Shown piece by piece: positions 1 to 10,089 of a stretch of 64,000 bases of DNA (positions are counted from its first letter, which is position 1; each line of letters begins with the position of its first letter). The position numbers and the translations under genes were made by a program. This stretch comes from Sabellastarte sp. h YS-2021 (lineage: Eukaryota > Annelida > Polychaeta > Sabellida > Sabellidae), in NCBI GenBank assembly GCA_964017235.1, contig OZ024938.1, positions 49,636,332 through 49,700,331 on the forward strand, given 5' to 3'. Below the pieces are notes generated by a model. That model did no database searches. It was not told the DNA's origin and saw only the letters and a list, made by a program, of their open reading frames with translations.

Positions 1-571
1 CTGTGTCAATTTTTGTAGAATTTAGTTAGGATTAAATATCTGATGTGAAATTTTTGACATGGAAAAAGGAAGAAATGTAAACTTGTGCTTATTATTATGT
101 CTCAAAATCTTTGACAGATTTTTTTTTCTGTCAGTGTTTGATTTTTTTCCAAAAAACCTGTACATTGTTACTGATAAATGTACAAATTCTGTAACAATGA
201 ATAAATGTCTGAACTATTACATTAACGTCTGGTCTTGTTTCCACTTCCTTTTATGTCTGTAATACGATGGAGCTTAAGCGCTATAACAGTGTTCGTTACA
301 TTCAACATGGACGTGGTACAAGACCTCCAGATATACAACATATAAACAAACACGAAGTCAAAGTGGGTGTTTTCCATGCGTTCCGTTCAAGAGCCAGGGT
401 CATGTTGAAATAGGTTCTCAGCATTGCCACTTGTGGGACTCTAACCCACACAGAGGTAACTGTGATTAGATGTCCAAGTTGCTAACCAGTGGGCCACTGA
501 GGGAATAGATAAACAGACACAGAAGTAATTGAGAGTCTGATGTTCACTCACATTTAAATGTTTTGTTTTAG
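1..571. other. Left flank without a recognisable gene
   Basis: No coding region can be supported here. The only structure seen is a minus-strand tRNA-like SINE head near 420-505, listed separately. The stretch just before 572 ends in a pyrimidine-rich TTTTGTTTTAG, which fits the end of an intron. Confidence 0.5.
420..505 (-). repeat. tRNA-derived SINE head (partial)
   Basis: On the minus strand an A-box-like TGGCCCACTGG is followed about 45 bases later by a B-box-like GGGTTAGAGTCCC, which is the spacing of a type 2 RNA polymerase III promoter. No cloverleaf with a paired acceptor stem could be drawn, so this is a SINE remnant and not a tRNA gene. Confidence 0.45.
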
Positions 572-660
572 CTTCAAAGGTGTCAGATGAAGGAAGCCAC
601 AGTATCCACACTATTTCTGCGACAACACTTGTCCTGAGCTGTGTCCTGGCCTTGCTTTAA
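572..660 (+). CDS. Possible terminal exon with a GPI-attachment-like tail
   Basis: After an acceptor (TTTTGTTTTAG) the frame that uses CT as the last two bases of a split codon encodes a peptide ending DEGSHSIHTISATTLVLSCV then LALL and TAA at 658-660. Small residues (G, S) followed by a short polar stretch and about 15 hydrophobic residues up to the stop are the usual form of a C-terminal GPI-attachment signal. That is a family inference: the rest of the protein would lie left of the window. A bare hydrophobic tail could also arise by chance in a 29-codon frame, so the call is tentative. Confidence 0.4.
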
Positions 661-719
661 GGTAAATACACTCACCTCACAAAAATGTTAATAATAAATA
701 ATAATATATTTCATTAAGT

Positions 720-800
720 GCTCCTGTGGCCTAGTGAGTCACACATTCGCCTAGGAACACAGACTACGTGGGTTCAAACTCAGATACAAACTTGAGGGCA
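720..800 (+). repeat. tRNA-derived SINE head, copy 1
   Basis: The unit GTGGCCTAGTGAGTCACACA... ends in a B box GGGTTCAAACTC. It matches the copy at 1325-1400 almost base for base (TGGCCTAGTGRGTCACACAT, CCTAGGAACACAGA, ACGTGGGTTCAA), so it is a dispersed repeat. Confidence 0.55.
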
Positions 801-1324
801 TCATATTAAGACAAGCCCTGATTCAATGCAAAAACAATGAATTGCCAAGAAACTTCTGACGCAGTTCAGTAACAGTACTGTAGTCTAGCAGCTGCCGCCA
901 TGAATTGGATTTGAGCCTCCAACAAAACAGGCGACAGTCAAGTGATACAATTACAAAAACAAGTTAACTATGTGATCTCTTTCTGAGTCCTTGACCTTGG
1001 TTCCATAATTTTTTCTGTTTGATGTCAGGGAATTCGGTTTTTGTGCATGTATTTTTAGAAATTAGAACTGTTTGATTTATTATTATCTTTGAATATTAAT
1101 ATAAATACAGGGCTCAGGGGACAAGGCCATCTCCTAAATTAAATCCTGGTATATGCTTGTGAATTTCTGTGGTAGCCCTAGGTCTTTCATTAATTCTCAC
1201 CTGGTCTCGTCATCCAACCATGAAAACTGGAATGATTACAACCTTGGCCCAAAGGTCCTTGGGTTATACCAGATATAATTTGCCCTCTACTTTCTCATTG
1301 TATTCCATTATTCCTCACATATAT

Positions 1325-1500
1325 CTCAGTGTGTGCCACTGTGGCCTAGTGGGTCACACATTTGCCTAGGAACACAGAGGACGTGGGTTCAATCCTAGGT
1401 ACAGGCAGATACATAGTGGCTCGGATGACCACTTAAAATGGCGGTCATCTATTATTAGGTCCCATCCACAGTGGCAGGCTAAAGAACCTCAAGGACGTTG
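1325..1500 (+). repeat. tRNA-derived SINE, copy 2
   Basis: A box TGGCCTAGTGG and B box GGTTCAATCCT are correctly spaced. The head matches the copy at 720-800. The body after the head continues to about 1500 and has no tail like the V-type SINEs at 5.8 and 56.2 kb, so this is a second SINE family or a truncated copy. Confidence 0.55.
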
Positions 1501-4500
1501 ATAAATGGCCAACCTTGAGCATCTGTCTTTCCAGTTAGGAGAATGTCAGTAACTTGAGAGTTGGGCTGTACTTTGCAGTAATAGGGCTCAAATAGCGCTT
1601 TGACTCCTGTAGAACATGGAAATATTACACTGAGTACAAATACACAAAACAAAACCCCCAAAAAAGATTATCAAACAACTTCTTCAATGTTTTTCTAGCT
1701 TACTTGAAATAAATACCACATGCGACCATTTTTCCTCTATGTAAATAATCAAAGACTTTTCCAAAGTTGATAAAATCTACAAAATTGCCATTCAACATAC
1801 TCTTCAACCATATGTTCGCGTACACAAATCTTTGGTCTGTTGTTCTGTTCTTCAATATCATTCCATCTTTTGTCCACCTCCTTCTTGGTTTTTTATGGTG
1901 ATATTATCAACTAGTTTCCTTTTTGTATAGTCACAAACATTCATTTTAGTTACTCCCTTGATGTGTTCTCTTCTTTTCATAATGTTTAACCTTAGATTAT
2001 TGTCTCAATGATGCCTTTATTATCTCATTCGGGAACTTCGTTATTTTTTTTAATTTTTCCTTGTGATTTCTTTATATCCACTCTGGCTACTTTAGTGGTC
2101 ATTAATTGATTTGACTAAATAGCAACATAAACTATGTTTCATCAACACGCTGACTTGTGTATTCCTTGCACAGAGATTTTCCGAATAATCAAGAACAATA
2201 ACTGCTGTATTCATTGTTTTGATTTGCTACACTGATTTTGGTAAGTGTGGCACAAGAATAAATAGTAAATATATAACATTATAGAAATTGTATTACTTTC
2301 ACCAGGAAGCTGCAGTAGGTTGCAGTTATGCTACACAGTGTTTTATGTGGAGACACCACTATGACTCCTTTCAGAAACATACTAAGACATACCGTAAGAC
2401 TATGCTTTGTTCTATCATGACTGTCTCTCCCTTGTGGGTGATGCTGTTTTGGTTTTTAAACTTATTTTCGTAATTGGCATATCCCATATTGCATAATCAG
2501 CACCTTATCTTTGGCCATGCACGTATGATTCAGTATAATTTTAAAATATGTATCATTAGCATAAATATATATGTAATAAGATGGCATATTAATATTTGCT
2601 AACATGTAAGTCAGCAAACTTCACCAGACATACATCATATATTGCAGGTGTGTCTTTCTGCAAATGGATTGTCTCTTAGCAGATGAAGATATGAAGATGT
2701 GGATCAAATATACTCTTAAACAGTCTTAAAGTTTGCTTTGTATATTGTTTTGCTGTGCCAACAGAACCTGGGTTATTGTTCAGAAAAACATCTATTGGGG
2801 ACGAATATTTCAATACCTAACTACTGAAAACATAAGCTCATTGTCATTAGTAAATATAAACTCACAAATAATGTTAAAACAAAGTTGCCATTATGTTTAA
2901 ACCTATGATATTAATCAGTAGTAGCATAAAATACAATATCATAATTACACCTTACTAACAAAATCATTACAAATACTAAAAGACCATATTATATGAGCCA
3001 ATCTAGATTTTAAAGGCAAAGTGTGCACCTTATGCAGCCACACAGGCTGATCACTGTCGTCCAGCTAAAAACCAGCACCCACTGGGGTTGTATAACTAGC
3101 TTGACTTTTGGTCAATGAAGTTGTGTGGCACCAACCAGGAACATAAAACATTCCTAAAGTTTGCTTTGTATATTATTTTACTGTGCCAACAGATCCTGGG
3201 TTACTGTTGAAAATAAATTCTACTGGAGACGAATTTCAATACCTGACTACAGAACACTAAAACGCATTGTCATACCTGCAGACAGTATTTTATATAAGGT
3301 TTCTCAGTTACCAAATACCTCAAGAGTTGCTTACGTAAACGTAACCTCCTATAAACAGCTGTTATATAATCATTTGCATAGTTTCATTAATTTTTGCTTT
3401 TTTCATAGCTTCTTTCATGTCAATGTACTAGAATGATTTAAGATAAATTTTATACCGTTCATGTTTAAGCCATTTCATTTTGTATTTTCTTTTAATTGTC
3501 TGTTGACTCAAACATTTTCCAGAAAAGCATTTCAAAGAGTAAACAAAATTTTCTGACCAATAAACTTTCCAGTACCTTTCTTCTACTTTGTACATGCAAA
3601 ATAAATGTCATGGCATTACGTAGTTCCAACTTATCTATATAATATGTATCTAACATGTCCCTGTATATTATTAGTATTATAAACATATATTCCTGAGTAT
3701 TATTGGTTTGTTTGCATGTCAAGTTGTGCAGTACCAAATTGAGATACAAATCCACATGTCCCTTTTGTCACTGAGCACAAAATATGAAATTCAACTCAAC
3801 CTGTCTTTGAAACAAAGAAACAGAAAAGAAAATTTCGCAGAAATTTTACAAAAGCGAAGATAAGTGACTTAGTATGGCCACAAAAATTAAAATCAAATTT
3901 AATGAGATAGTCATGCAATTCAAAGTTAAGTTGGGAGGGTTTTTTCAAAGGTGAATATCAAATATAATTTCAAAATATTGTTTGGCCACTGTGTCAATTG
4001 GTGTGAAAATTTACCAATATTTATACATTTCTACATAAAACATCCATACAACTACAATACCAAGAAATCTGACTGCATTTAGTATAGCCAATCCCTAGCA
4101 ATTGTGTTTTATCAGAACAATCTGAGGAGAAAAGAAACACTTAATTGCTGTTTGCGATAAATTGTTTTTATTTTGTATTCAGAATACTCTGCCAATAAAA
4201 CATATTTACAACACTCATTGTTTGTATAACCACTTGACTTTACATAAAATTAACTTATTTCATATTTTACATGTTTCTAGTCACGTTGGTCATACCCCGG
4301 TCATACCATGCATAAAAGTACCATAAATAAAAATGAGCTGAATTCCCATCCGCCAACAGGTCATATTTTCTTTTATTTATTGTCACAAGAGAAAAAGAAT
4401 ACTTGTGTATGGATGAATCACATACACTCTGTTTCAGAATACCCTATGAGCATTTTATTATGTGGTTACTCATTGACAGTTGTGTTACAACCTTTTACAA

Positions 4501-5069
4501 GCAGCTCAATTTTCGATCAATTTGAAAAACCCCCTGAATATTTCAATGGCTCAAAACTGACAATCATTTTGTAATGAAGCAATATTTATCTCTGCTTCCT
4601 TCGACATCACAGCTTGTAATGGTGGACACACCTATTGACTTTCCTGACTTGTTTGGTGTGCTCCATTGAGCCAGAGATATTTCCATGGTGACTCTGTTCG
4701 TCTGACGATGTGTTAACATAATAGCTGAACTTACTTTGTTATAAGTACAAGGTACCAATGAATCTGATAAGCTTAATAGAGTCTGATATTACACAAAATT
4801 TGGCAGTAATCCAATGGACATTTACTCGTGTTTGCTAAAAGAGTCCAAGTCAGTTTAGAAGTAAGTACGTCTTCGTACCTGGCTCCCACCTATGTGTGGA
4901 TTCAACTCCACTAAATGGCTGCACAATTGGACGTAAAGCATCAACTTTAACCAATGAAAATCTAAAGGTGAGTAGATACGTTGGAAGAACACTTTGAAGA
5001 AAATTTCCAAATTTTAAAGAAGAAAGAATCTCAAAAAGAAACAACAAAACTAAATACCATAATTTAACA
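1501..5069. other. Gene-poor stretch
   Basis: Both strands were read and no frame shows convincing protein-like composition or splice context. The one structure is a diverged duplicated block at 2727-2835 and 3158-3265. Confidence 0.45.
2727..3265 (+). repeat. Pair of diverged direct repeats about 430 bp apart
   Basis: The blocks at 2727-2835 and 3158-3265 share 'aaagtttgctttgtatatt', then TGTGCCAACAGA and CCTGGGTTA, GGACGAAT and CAATACCT. Each has an acceptor-like GCCAACAG, but the downstream frames stop within about 20 codons and differ between copies. They look like a duplicated non-coding repeat and not an exon pair. Confidence 0.4.
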
Positions 5070-5075
5070 TTTATT
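5070..5075 (-). terminator. Poly(A) signal AATAAA for the secreted-peptide gene
   Basis: AATAAA on the minus strand, 112 bases past the stop codon. Confidence 0.45.
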
Positions 5076-5186
5076 TCTGTCTGTTTAAAATAAAAGAAGG
5101 GTTGAATCAATTCAAGCACATTTTGTGAAAGATATCATCAAGATAAAATTTAAACAATATGTTGTAGGTTACTATTTGCCATTCCC

Positions 5187-5302
5187 TTAATTTATAGTGC
5201 CGATAGTACCATTACAGCAGGGTACACCATCTTCGGTACAATTTGACTCAGGTTTACAGTCGCAGCAGTCATCCTTTGGTGAATCATCATCTCCCTCTCC
5301 AC
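5187..5302 (-). CDS. Exon 3 of the secreted peptide (cysteine module and stop)
   Basis: The acceptor is ATACTGTAG|GTGG at 5303-5304. The exon encodes GGEGDDDSPKDD, then the six-cysteine segment, then NGTIGTIN and TAA at 5189-5187. The acceptor and the first eight exon bases are the template of the minisatellite that follows on the plus-strand side. Confidence 0.72.
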
Positions 5303-8300
5303 CTACAGTATAAGAGATTTAACCCAGTACTATATATTTCGCTACACCTGCAGTATTAGAGATCTGAGATTTAACCCAGTGCTATATATTTCTCTCCACC
5401 TGCAGTACAAGAGATTTAACCCAGTACTATATATTTTTCTCCACCTGCAGTATAAGAGATTTAAGGTTTAACCCAGTACTATATATTTCTCCCCACCTGC
5501 AGTATAAGAGATTTAAGGTTTAACCCAGTACTATATATTTCTCCCCACCTGCAGTATAAGAGATTTAAGGTTTAACCCAGTACTATATATTTCTCCCCAC
5601 CTGCAGTATTAGAGATTTAAGATTTAACCCAGTGCTTCATATTTCTCTCCACCTGCAGTATAAGAGATTTAACCCAGTGCTATATATTTCTCTCCACCTT
5701 TCGGTAGCTTAACATGCCCTGTTCAAGTGGTAACTTCTGAAAGTATTTTCATTTGACTGGTGTAGCATTAAATATGTTTCTTTCTGAAAAAAGTCTTCAA
5801 CATGTATACTAGGGGCCACGGTGGCAGAGTGGTAACACTCTCGCCTTCTACCTCTGAGGCTGGGGTTCGGTTCCCGGCATGCCCTCAAGTGGGAAAGCTG
5901 GTATATATAGTTGCTTGCCGTTGGTCGGCAGTTTACAGTACAGAACCCTGACGAACTGTATGTACTGGTTTCCTCTGCCCTTCCAACTACCCGTCATGAT
6001 ATGACCTGTACAGTGTTGAAAGCGATGTAAAACCCCAAATAAATAAATAAATCAACATGTATACTAAATCACGGATAGAAAGGATTAATGTTTTAATTCT
6101 TGTTGATGAAGTATAAACTATAAATATCGAGAACTAACTACAATTATATTAAATATTATTGCAAATATAATGTTTGAGGCATATAATAAAACCATATCTA
6201 GGCACAATTTAGAAATGGATAAATGAGACTTGTTTAACAGAAATGCACTTTATGGGACACTGGACAAATCTAAAAGGCCCATAAATTGACATTCTCACTG
6301 CCTGTCTCAGCCTTCTAACTGAAGTACTTAACAGGTACTTGGGTTTTTATCTATAATGTCAGCCTATGATGGCAATTCCATTCACAAATAGCTTTCATAC
6401 GTTTGTAAACTGGAGGTGGGGGGCTACTGGGTAAGTTAAAGCTAGCATAAAGAAATAGCATGTCACAGATAATCAATATATTTGCCCCTACCAACTTTCT
6501 ACATTTTTTAGATCTGGTTCCATTTTTCAGCTTCTTGTATTCTTTGCTCAGAAAAATAGATTTCCCTCCAGCTGTCGACAACGTGTGATACATAATGATA
6601 GTCTGATAAAATATAACTCAAGTTTTTTACCTGTATCACCACCAGCATCATTTTGGGGAGCTGCAAAAATAAACAATGCAATAATTTTCATTATAAAGAC
6701 CGGAAGTGCGCAGTGAACGAAAACTCGTCTGTGCACATAGAATCAGCACGGAGTACAACCTCTAATAACGGCCCGCTGAGAAACAGAAGTGCTGTTTCGA
6801 TTGCTCGATTGTATGTCGATAGTAAAATTGTCTGCTTTTACGAGAGCAATCATGCATTCAAAACAATATGGCGACATAGTTGTTCGTGTCATCTCATAAA
6901 AATAAATGCATGTTTCTTGAAACCAGATAGGCCGGTCTTTATAATAGTAATAAATACCTCATGCTCGGGTGTTTGTTACAGGATATACGCCCGGCAAAAA
7001 TTCTTTAATAATGCCCTCACGCCTGACGGCACTCTGGCATTATTTGGATTTTTTGCCGGGGGTATATCCTGTAACAAACACCCTCACACTCAGTATTCAT
7101 TAATATAGTCAAATCAAAACATAAACTTTCCGGAAAATAAGTGACACTTACAAGTGCATTGAGTTTATCACAAAACGTTTACACTTTGATGTTTAAAAAA
7201 CATTTTATAAACATTCTATAGTTAATGTTTATTAAATATTTATAAAATAACTCAAGAAGCTAGGTTTCACTGGAAACATTTTAAGCATTCATAAAATAGC
7301 TAGAGAAATGAAGGTTACCTTAGAAATGTTTTTCAAACATTCATCATGAAGTGTTTTATAGATAGTACACATAAAATGTTTAAAAACATTGTTGAACAAA
7401 TGTTTTTAAAACTTTCCGTCGAAAACGTTTTTTAAACCCATATTTTCAGAATGCTTATTAAACCTTCACCTTCAAACATGTCCAAACAAAGATGGTGGTG
7501 AGCAATAATAGGGGGTTTTAGAGATCTTTGTCAAAAATTGTCCCACTTGCAATTTCAAAAAGTAAGAAATGAATTACGGCACAATTTTTAAGCCACTATC
7601 TTACAATTTTAGACATAAAAATAATATTTTCATTAGTGAGCAACCTTGAAAAGGTATTAAATTTGACCTCTAAACCCATTATTATTCAGATATTAATATG
7701 TTCATTTATAATGTTTTTCTGACATTTATCATTAAACGTTTAATAAACAGTATACATAAAACATTTTTAAAACATCCTATTATAAATGGTTTTCGTACCC
7801 ATAATTTTTTAACCGTTGCCAAACGTTTCCTATCAAAAGTTTACAAACCCAAAAATGTTTACTGGGTATTGATCATGGAAACAGATAGATATAATCAGGT
7901 CTGACATTGTTTTTAAGAAACAATTTTCAGGCTATATCATAACAATTCATCAGGAGATGGGCAAAATAAAGGCGTACCAGTGGCTAAGCATTATGTACTA
8001 CCACCTGGGTTCAACACTGTGTTCACTGCATGGTGTAACAAGGGATATGACAACAGCTAGTGTCTGAGGACGGGAGAAATATTTCAACAAGCCAGGAATA
8101 ACATAAAACCGTTAAGCTATCAAGGAGATGTTATAATACGTAAAACAGTGAAATATAAAGACTAATGAAATCAAAATAATTTGAAAGCAGAAATTTAGAG
8201 TTTTTCCAGGGAAATGGAGTCAGCGTAACTGACTGGGAAACAAACCAAAAGATAAAGATAACAGTTCCATTGTTAATAAAATTTTGAAAAAGTAAGTAAC

Positions 8301-9486
8301 GAAAAAGACCACTGAGTTAAAAGCCCCTGGTGAATTGTCCAGTATTTAAAGCCAAACCTCAACGAATGTGGTCATGTACATGGTTGTGAATTTAGAAGAA
8401 AAACACTTTAGTATTTTTGCGACAGTATTAACATGATAAAGAAGGAATTAGGCTTGGTTTGTCTGTCTATAAGTTGTTCAAAACCACCACGGGATATTTT
8501 TTATAAATCAGTTGATGTAAATGGGTGTAAAAATAAGTCATAGAACAATAAATTAATACAATTAAAGGAGGTAATCCCGGGAGTAGGGCTGGATGTAAGA
8601 TTAAAGTCAAAGATAGCATAAACTAATAGATCCAGATGGTAGATTTAAAAGTACTCCAACCAATGTTTGATCAAAGGACAAATACTGATGTCAAACATGC
8701 AACGAAGCAGCGTATGTCGCAAGAATGTTAAATTTGAGTAAAATTTCTATTAAAATTGCAGTTATAAAAGTAGTTGTCACTAAAATATCACATGTACGTG
8801 GCATATGGTGCGTAACTGCAACTGCAAGGGTGCAATAGACAACTCAGTCACAGGCAAGGACCATACAAAATAACCAAAATTGGAAGGTAACTTGGCCTTA
8901 ACCTAAAGATACTTGGATTTATTTTTTTGTTTTACGTCGCATTCAACATCCAAGGTCATATTACAATGGGTAGGTTATGGGTGAAGGAACCAGTGCATAC
9001 TAGTTGGTCAAGATACTGCACTGTAAACCACCTGGCATCGGCAAGTAACTACCAACTTTCCAACATTAAGTGCCCGGGCTGAGATTCAAACCAGCAGCCT
9101 CAGAGTTTGAAGGCAAACACTGTAACCACTACACCACTGAGGCCTCCCACCCCCCTACTGTTTGGTGTGGTCACAAAGTCACAGTTACTTCACTTCCTTC
9201 ACATATTTTGGGGTTTGTGGGCTTGACATTATGTATTGTGAGTGTCTTCAACAGTTAAAAATGTGCAAATAATAATAATAACACAAGGACCTTATACAAA
9301 TCTAAAACGAAGTAGCTATATTTAATCTATACATTTATAAGTTCAATGTATATATGAATAATAATGGAAAATAAATATTCCCAAACAGCGAGTCTTACTG
9401 TCATCTGTGGTGTTGGTGGGAAGGGCTGCCTTCACAAACTCCACCAAAGCAATCCCAAACAACAGAATCACTAATGCAGCCTTCAT
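5187..9486 (-). CDS. Small secreted cysteine-rich acidic peptide, three exons
   Basis: Joining complement 9486-9399, 6660-6631 and 5302-5187 gives an uninterrupted 77-codon frame ending in TAA, with GT-AG introns and matching phases (A|CT, then G|GT). Residues 1-20 are a clear signal peptide (MKAAL, a hydrophobic core, then VKA|A). The mature chain opens with a Thr/Asn-rich segment with a possible N-glycosylation site (NTT), continues with an acidic Gly/Asp linker, and ends in a six-cysteine module CC-x-C-x5-C-x6-CC near residues 52-69, with NCT and NGT sequons. A TATA box lies about 95 bases upstream and AATAAA about 110 bases downstream. The family was not recognised. The cysteine order CC-C-C-CC is also found in some conopeptides, but the loops and tail give no reason to call it a toxin. 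An extracellular or haemolymph role is inference from the signal peptide. Confidence 0.72.
5300..5700 (-). repeat. Minisatellite that tandemly duplicates a 3' splice site
   Basis: About eight units of 44-54 bp. On the minus strand each carries CTCTTATACTGCAG|GTGG(G/A)GAG, which is the acceptor and first eight bases of exon 3, followed by AAATATATAG and a TACTGGGTTAAA block. Unit starts are near 5300, 5346, 5398, 5442, 5495, 5548, 5599 and 5651. The array ends at about 5700. Confidence 0.85.
5812..6051 (+). mobile_element. Full-length tRNA-derived V-type SINE with 15-bp target duplication
   Basis: The 5' head has A and B box motifs (GGCAGAGTGG; GGTTCGGTTCCC region). The 3' part has the conserved GTTGAAAGCGATGTAAAACC tail and AAATAAATAAAT. 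It is flanked by a perfect 15-bp duplication TCAACATGTATACTA at 5797-5811 and 6052-6066, which fixes both ends. The tail class is known as RUDI-like in molluscs. The element sits in intron 2 of the secreted-peptide gene. Confidence 0.85.
6631..6660 (-). CDS. Exon 2 (30-bp micro-exon) of the secreted peptide
   Basis: Acceptor TTTATTTTTGCAG and donor CAG|GTAAAA bracket ten codons' worth of sequence (TPQNDAGGDT). The length is a multiple of three, so skipping it would keep the frame. Its Gly/Asp composition continues smoothly into exon 3. Confidence 0.66.
6967..7083. repeat. Near-perfect 117-bp foldback
   Basis: Left arm GGGTGTTTGTTACAGGATAT and its continuation pair with the right arm over about 48 bp with few mismatches, leaving a loop of about 20 bases around CTCACGCCTGACGGC. 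It may be a foldback MITE; the 3-bp flank CTC/CTC is too short to prove a target duplication. Confidence 0.75.
7084..8926. other. Intron 1 of the secreted-peptide gene, no other feature seen
   Basis: AT-rich sequence with many short reiterated words around 7180-7870 (AACATTTT, AAACGTTT), suggesting an old degenerate repeat. No coding frame is supported. Confidence 0.4.
8927..9155 (-). mobile_element. tRNA-derived V-type SINE, minus strand
   Basis: It reads, from high to low coordinates, as an A/B-box head (GTAGTGGTTACAGTG; GTTTGAATCTC), the internal AAGTTGGTAGTTACTTGCCG-like motif shared with other copies, and a TTGAATGCGACGTAAAAC tail ending in AAATAAA. It is more diverged than the 5.8-kb copy. 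Confidence 0.75.
9399..9486 (-). CDS. Exon 1 of the secreted cysteine-rich peptide
   Basis: ATG at 9486-9484 begins 29 codons: signal peptide plus a short LPTNTTDD segment. The donor is A|GTAAGA at 9398. The ATG is the first in the transcript implied by the TATA box at 9585-9579, leaving a 5' UTR of roughly 65-70 bases. Confidence 0.72.
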
Positions 9487-9578
9487 CGTCTCTCAGTTTG
9501 TTGACTGGCTGTTCTCTAATGTCAAGTTACACTTGTATTTGATCTCAGATTGGTGGATAATAGCTTGAAATCCTGGCA

Positions 9579-9585
9579 TTTTATA
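9579..9585 (-). promoter_or_regulatory. TATA box of the secreted-peptide gene
   Basis: TATAAAA on the minus strand about 95 bases before the ATG. This predicts transcription start near 9550-9555. A consensus TATA box, a short 5' UTR and a signal peptide together support a real compact gene. Confidence 0.55.
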
Positions 9586-9934
9586 GTGTTTAAAATAACA
9601 AGATGGAAGTTCCACGTCAGTCTATATGACTTGGCTCAAATCACATTGCAACTTGTGACTCCATCAACTATAAAAATACAGCTATGTTCTTTTTCACAAG
9701 CTTTGTGAGGCTTTTAGATATTGTGTTGTCTGGAAGATTAACTACTGCAATTGTTCCTTCTGTATTACATAATGGTCTGTGTAATTTATTGTACTTTACT
9801 GAGAATTGCAAAATGCAGAGTGCAACAGTTTTCTTCTTGTTGCTTGTAAAAGAAAGTCACATTTCATAATATTTCACTGGAATGGACAACACTCGCAACA
9901 TCTTCTGATATCACATACACAGATATTTTAGCAA

Positions 9935-10085
9935 AGAAAATTCCTAATGCATACTTATACTAAAATCCCAAATGCATTCTTATACTAAAATCCCTAATGC
10001 TTTCTTATACTAAACTTCCTAATGCATTCTTATACTAAAATCCCTAATGCTTTCTTATACTAAACTTCCTAATGCATACGCTTAC
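9935..10085. repeat. 25-bp tandem repeat
   Basis: Five to six units of a 25-bp word of the form AATGCWTTCTTATACTAAAMT, with alternating variants. It lies about 400 bp upstream of the predicted promoter of the secreted-peptide gene. Confidence 0.75.
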
Positions 10086-10089
10086 ATTC

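Noticed and set aside
720..1400. Functional tRNA genes
   Set aside because: A and B boxes are present, but no paired acceptor stem or plausible anticodon arm could be drawn, and the sequence is repeated in the window; these are SINE heads.
3161..3436. 91-codon plus-strand frame
   Set aside because: It overlaps a non-coding duplicated block whose sister copy at 2727 is not open, and the composition is not convincing.
5187..5302. Calling the CC-C-C-CC peptide a conotoxin
   Set aside because: Only the cysteine order agrees. Precursor layout, loop lengths, three-exon structure and the acidic linker give no support for a toxin family.
6653..7108. 151-codon plus-strand frame
   Set aside because: It runs through the hairpin at 6967-7083 and opposes exon 2 of the secreted-peptide gene; no family motif.
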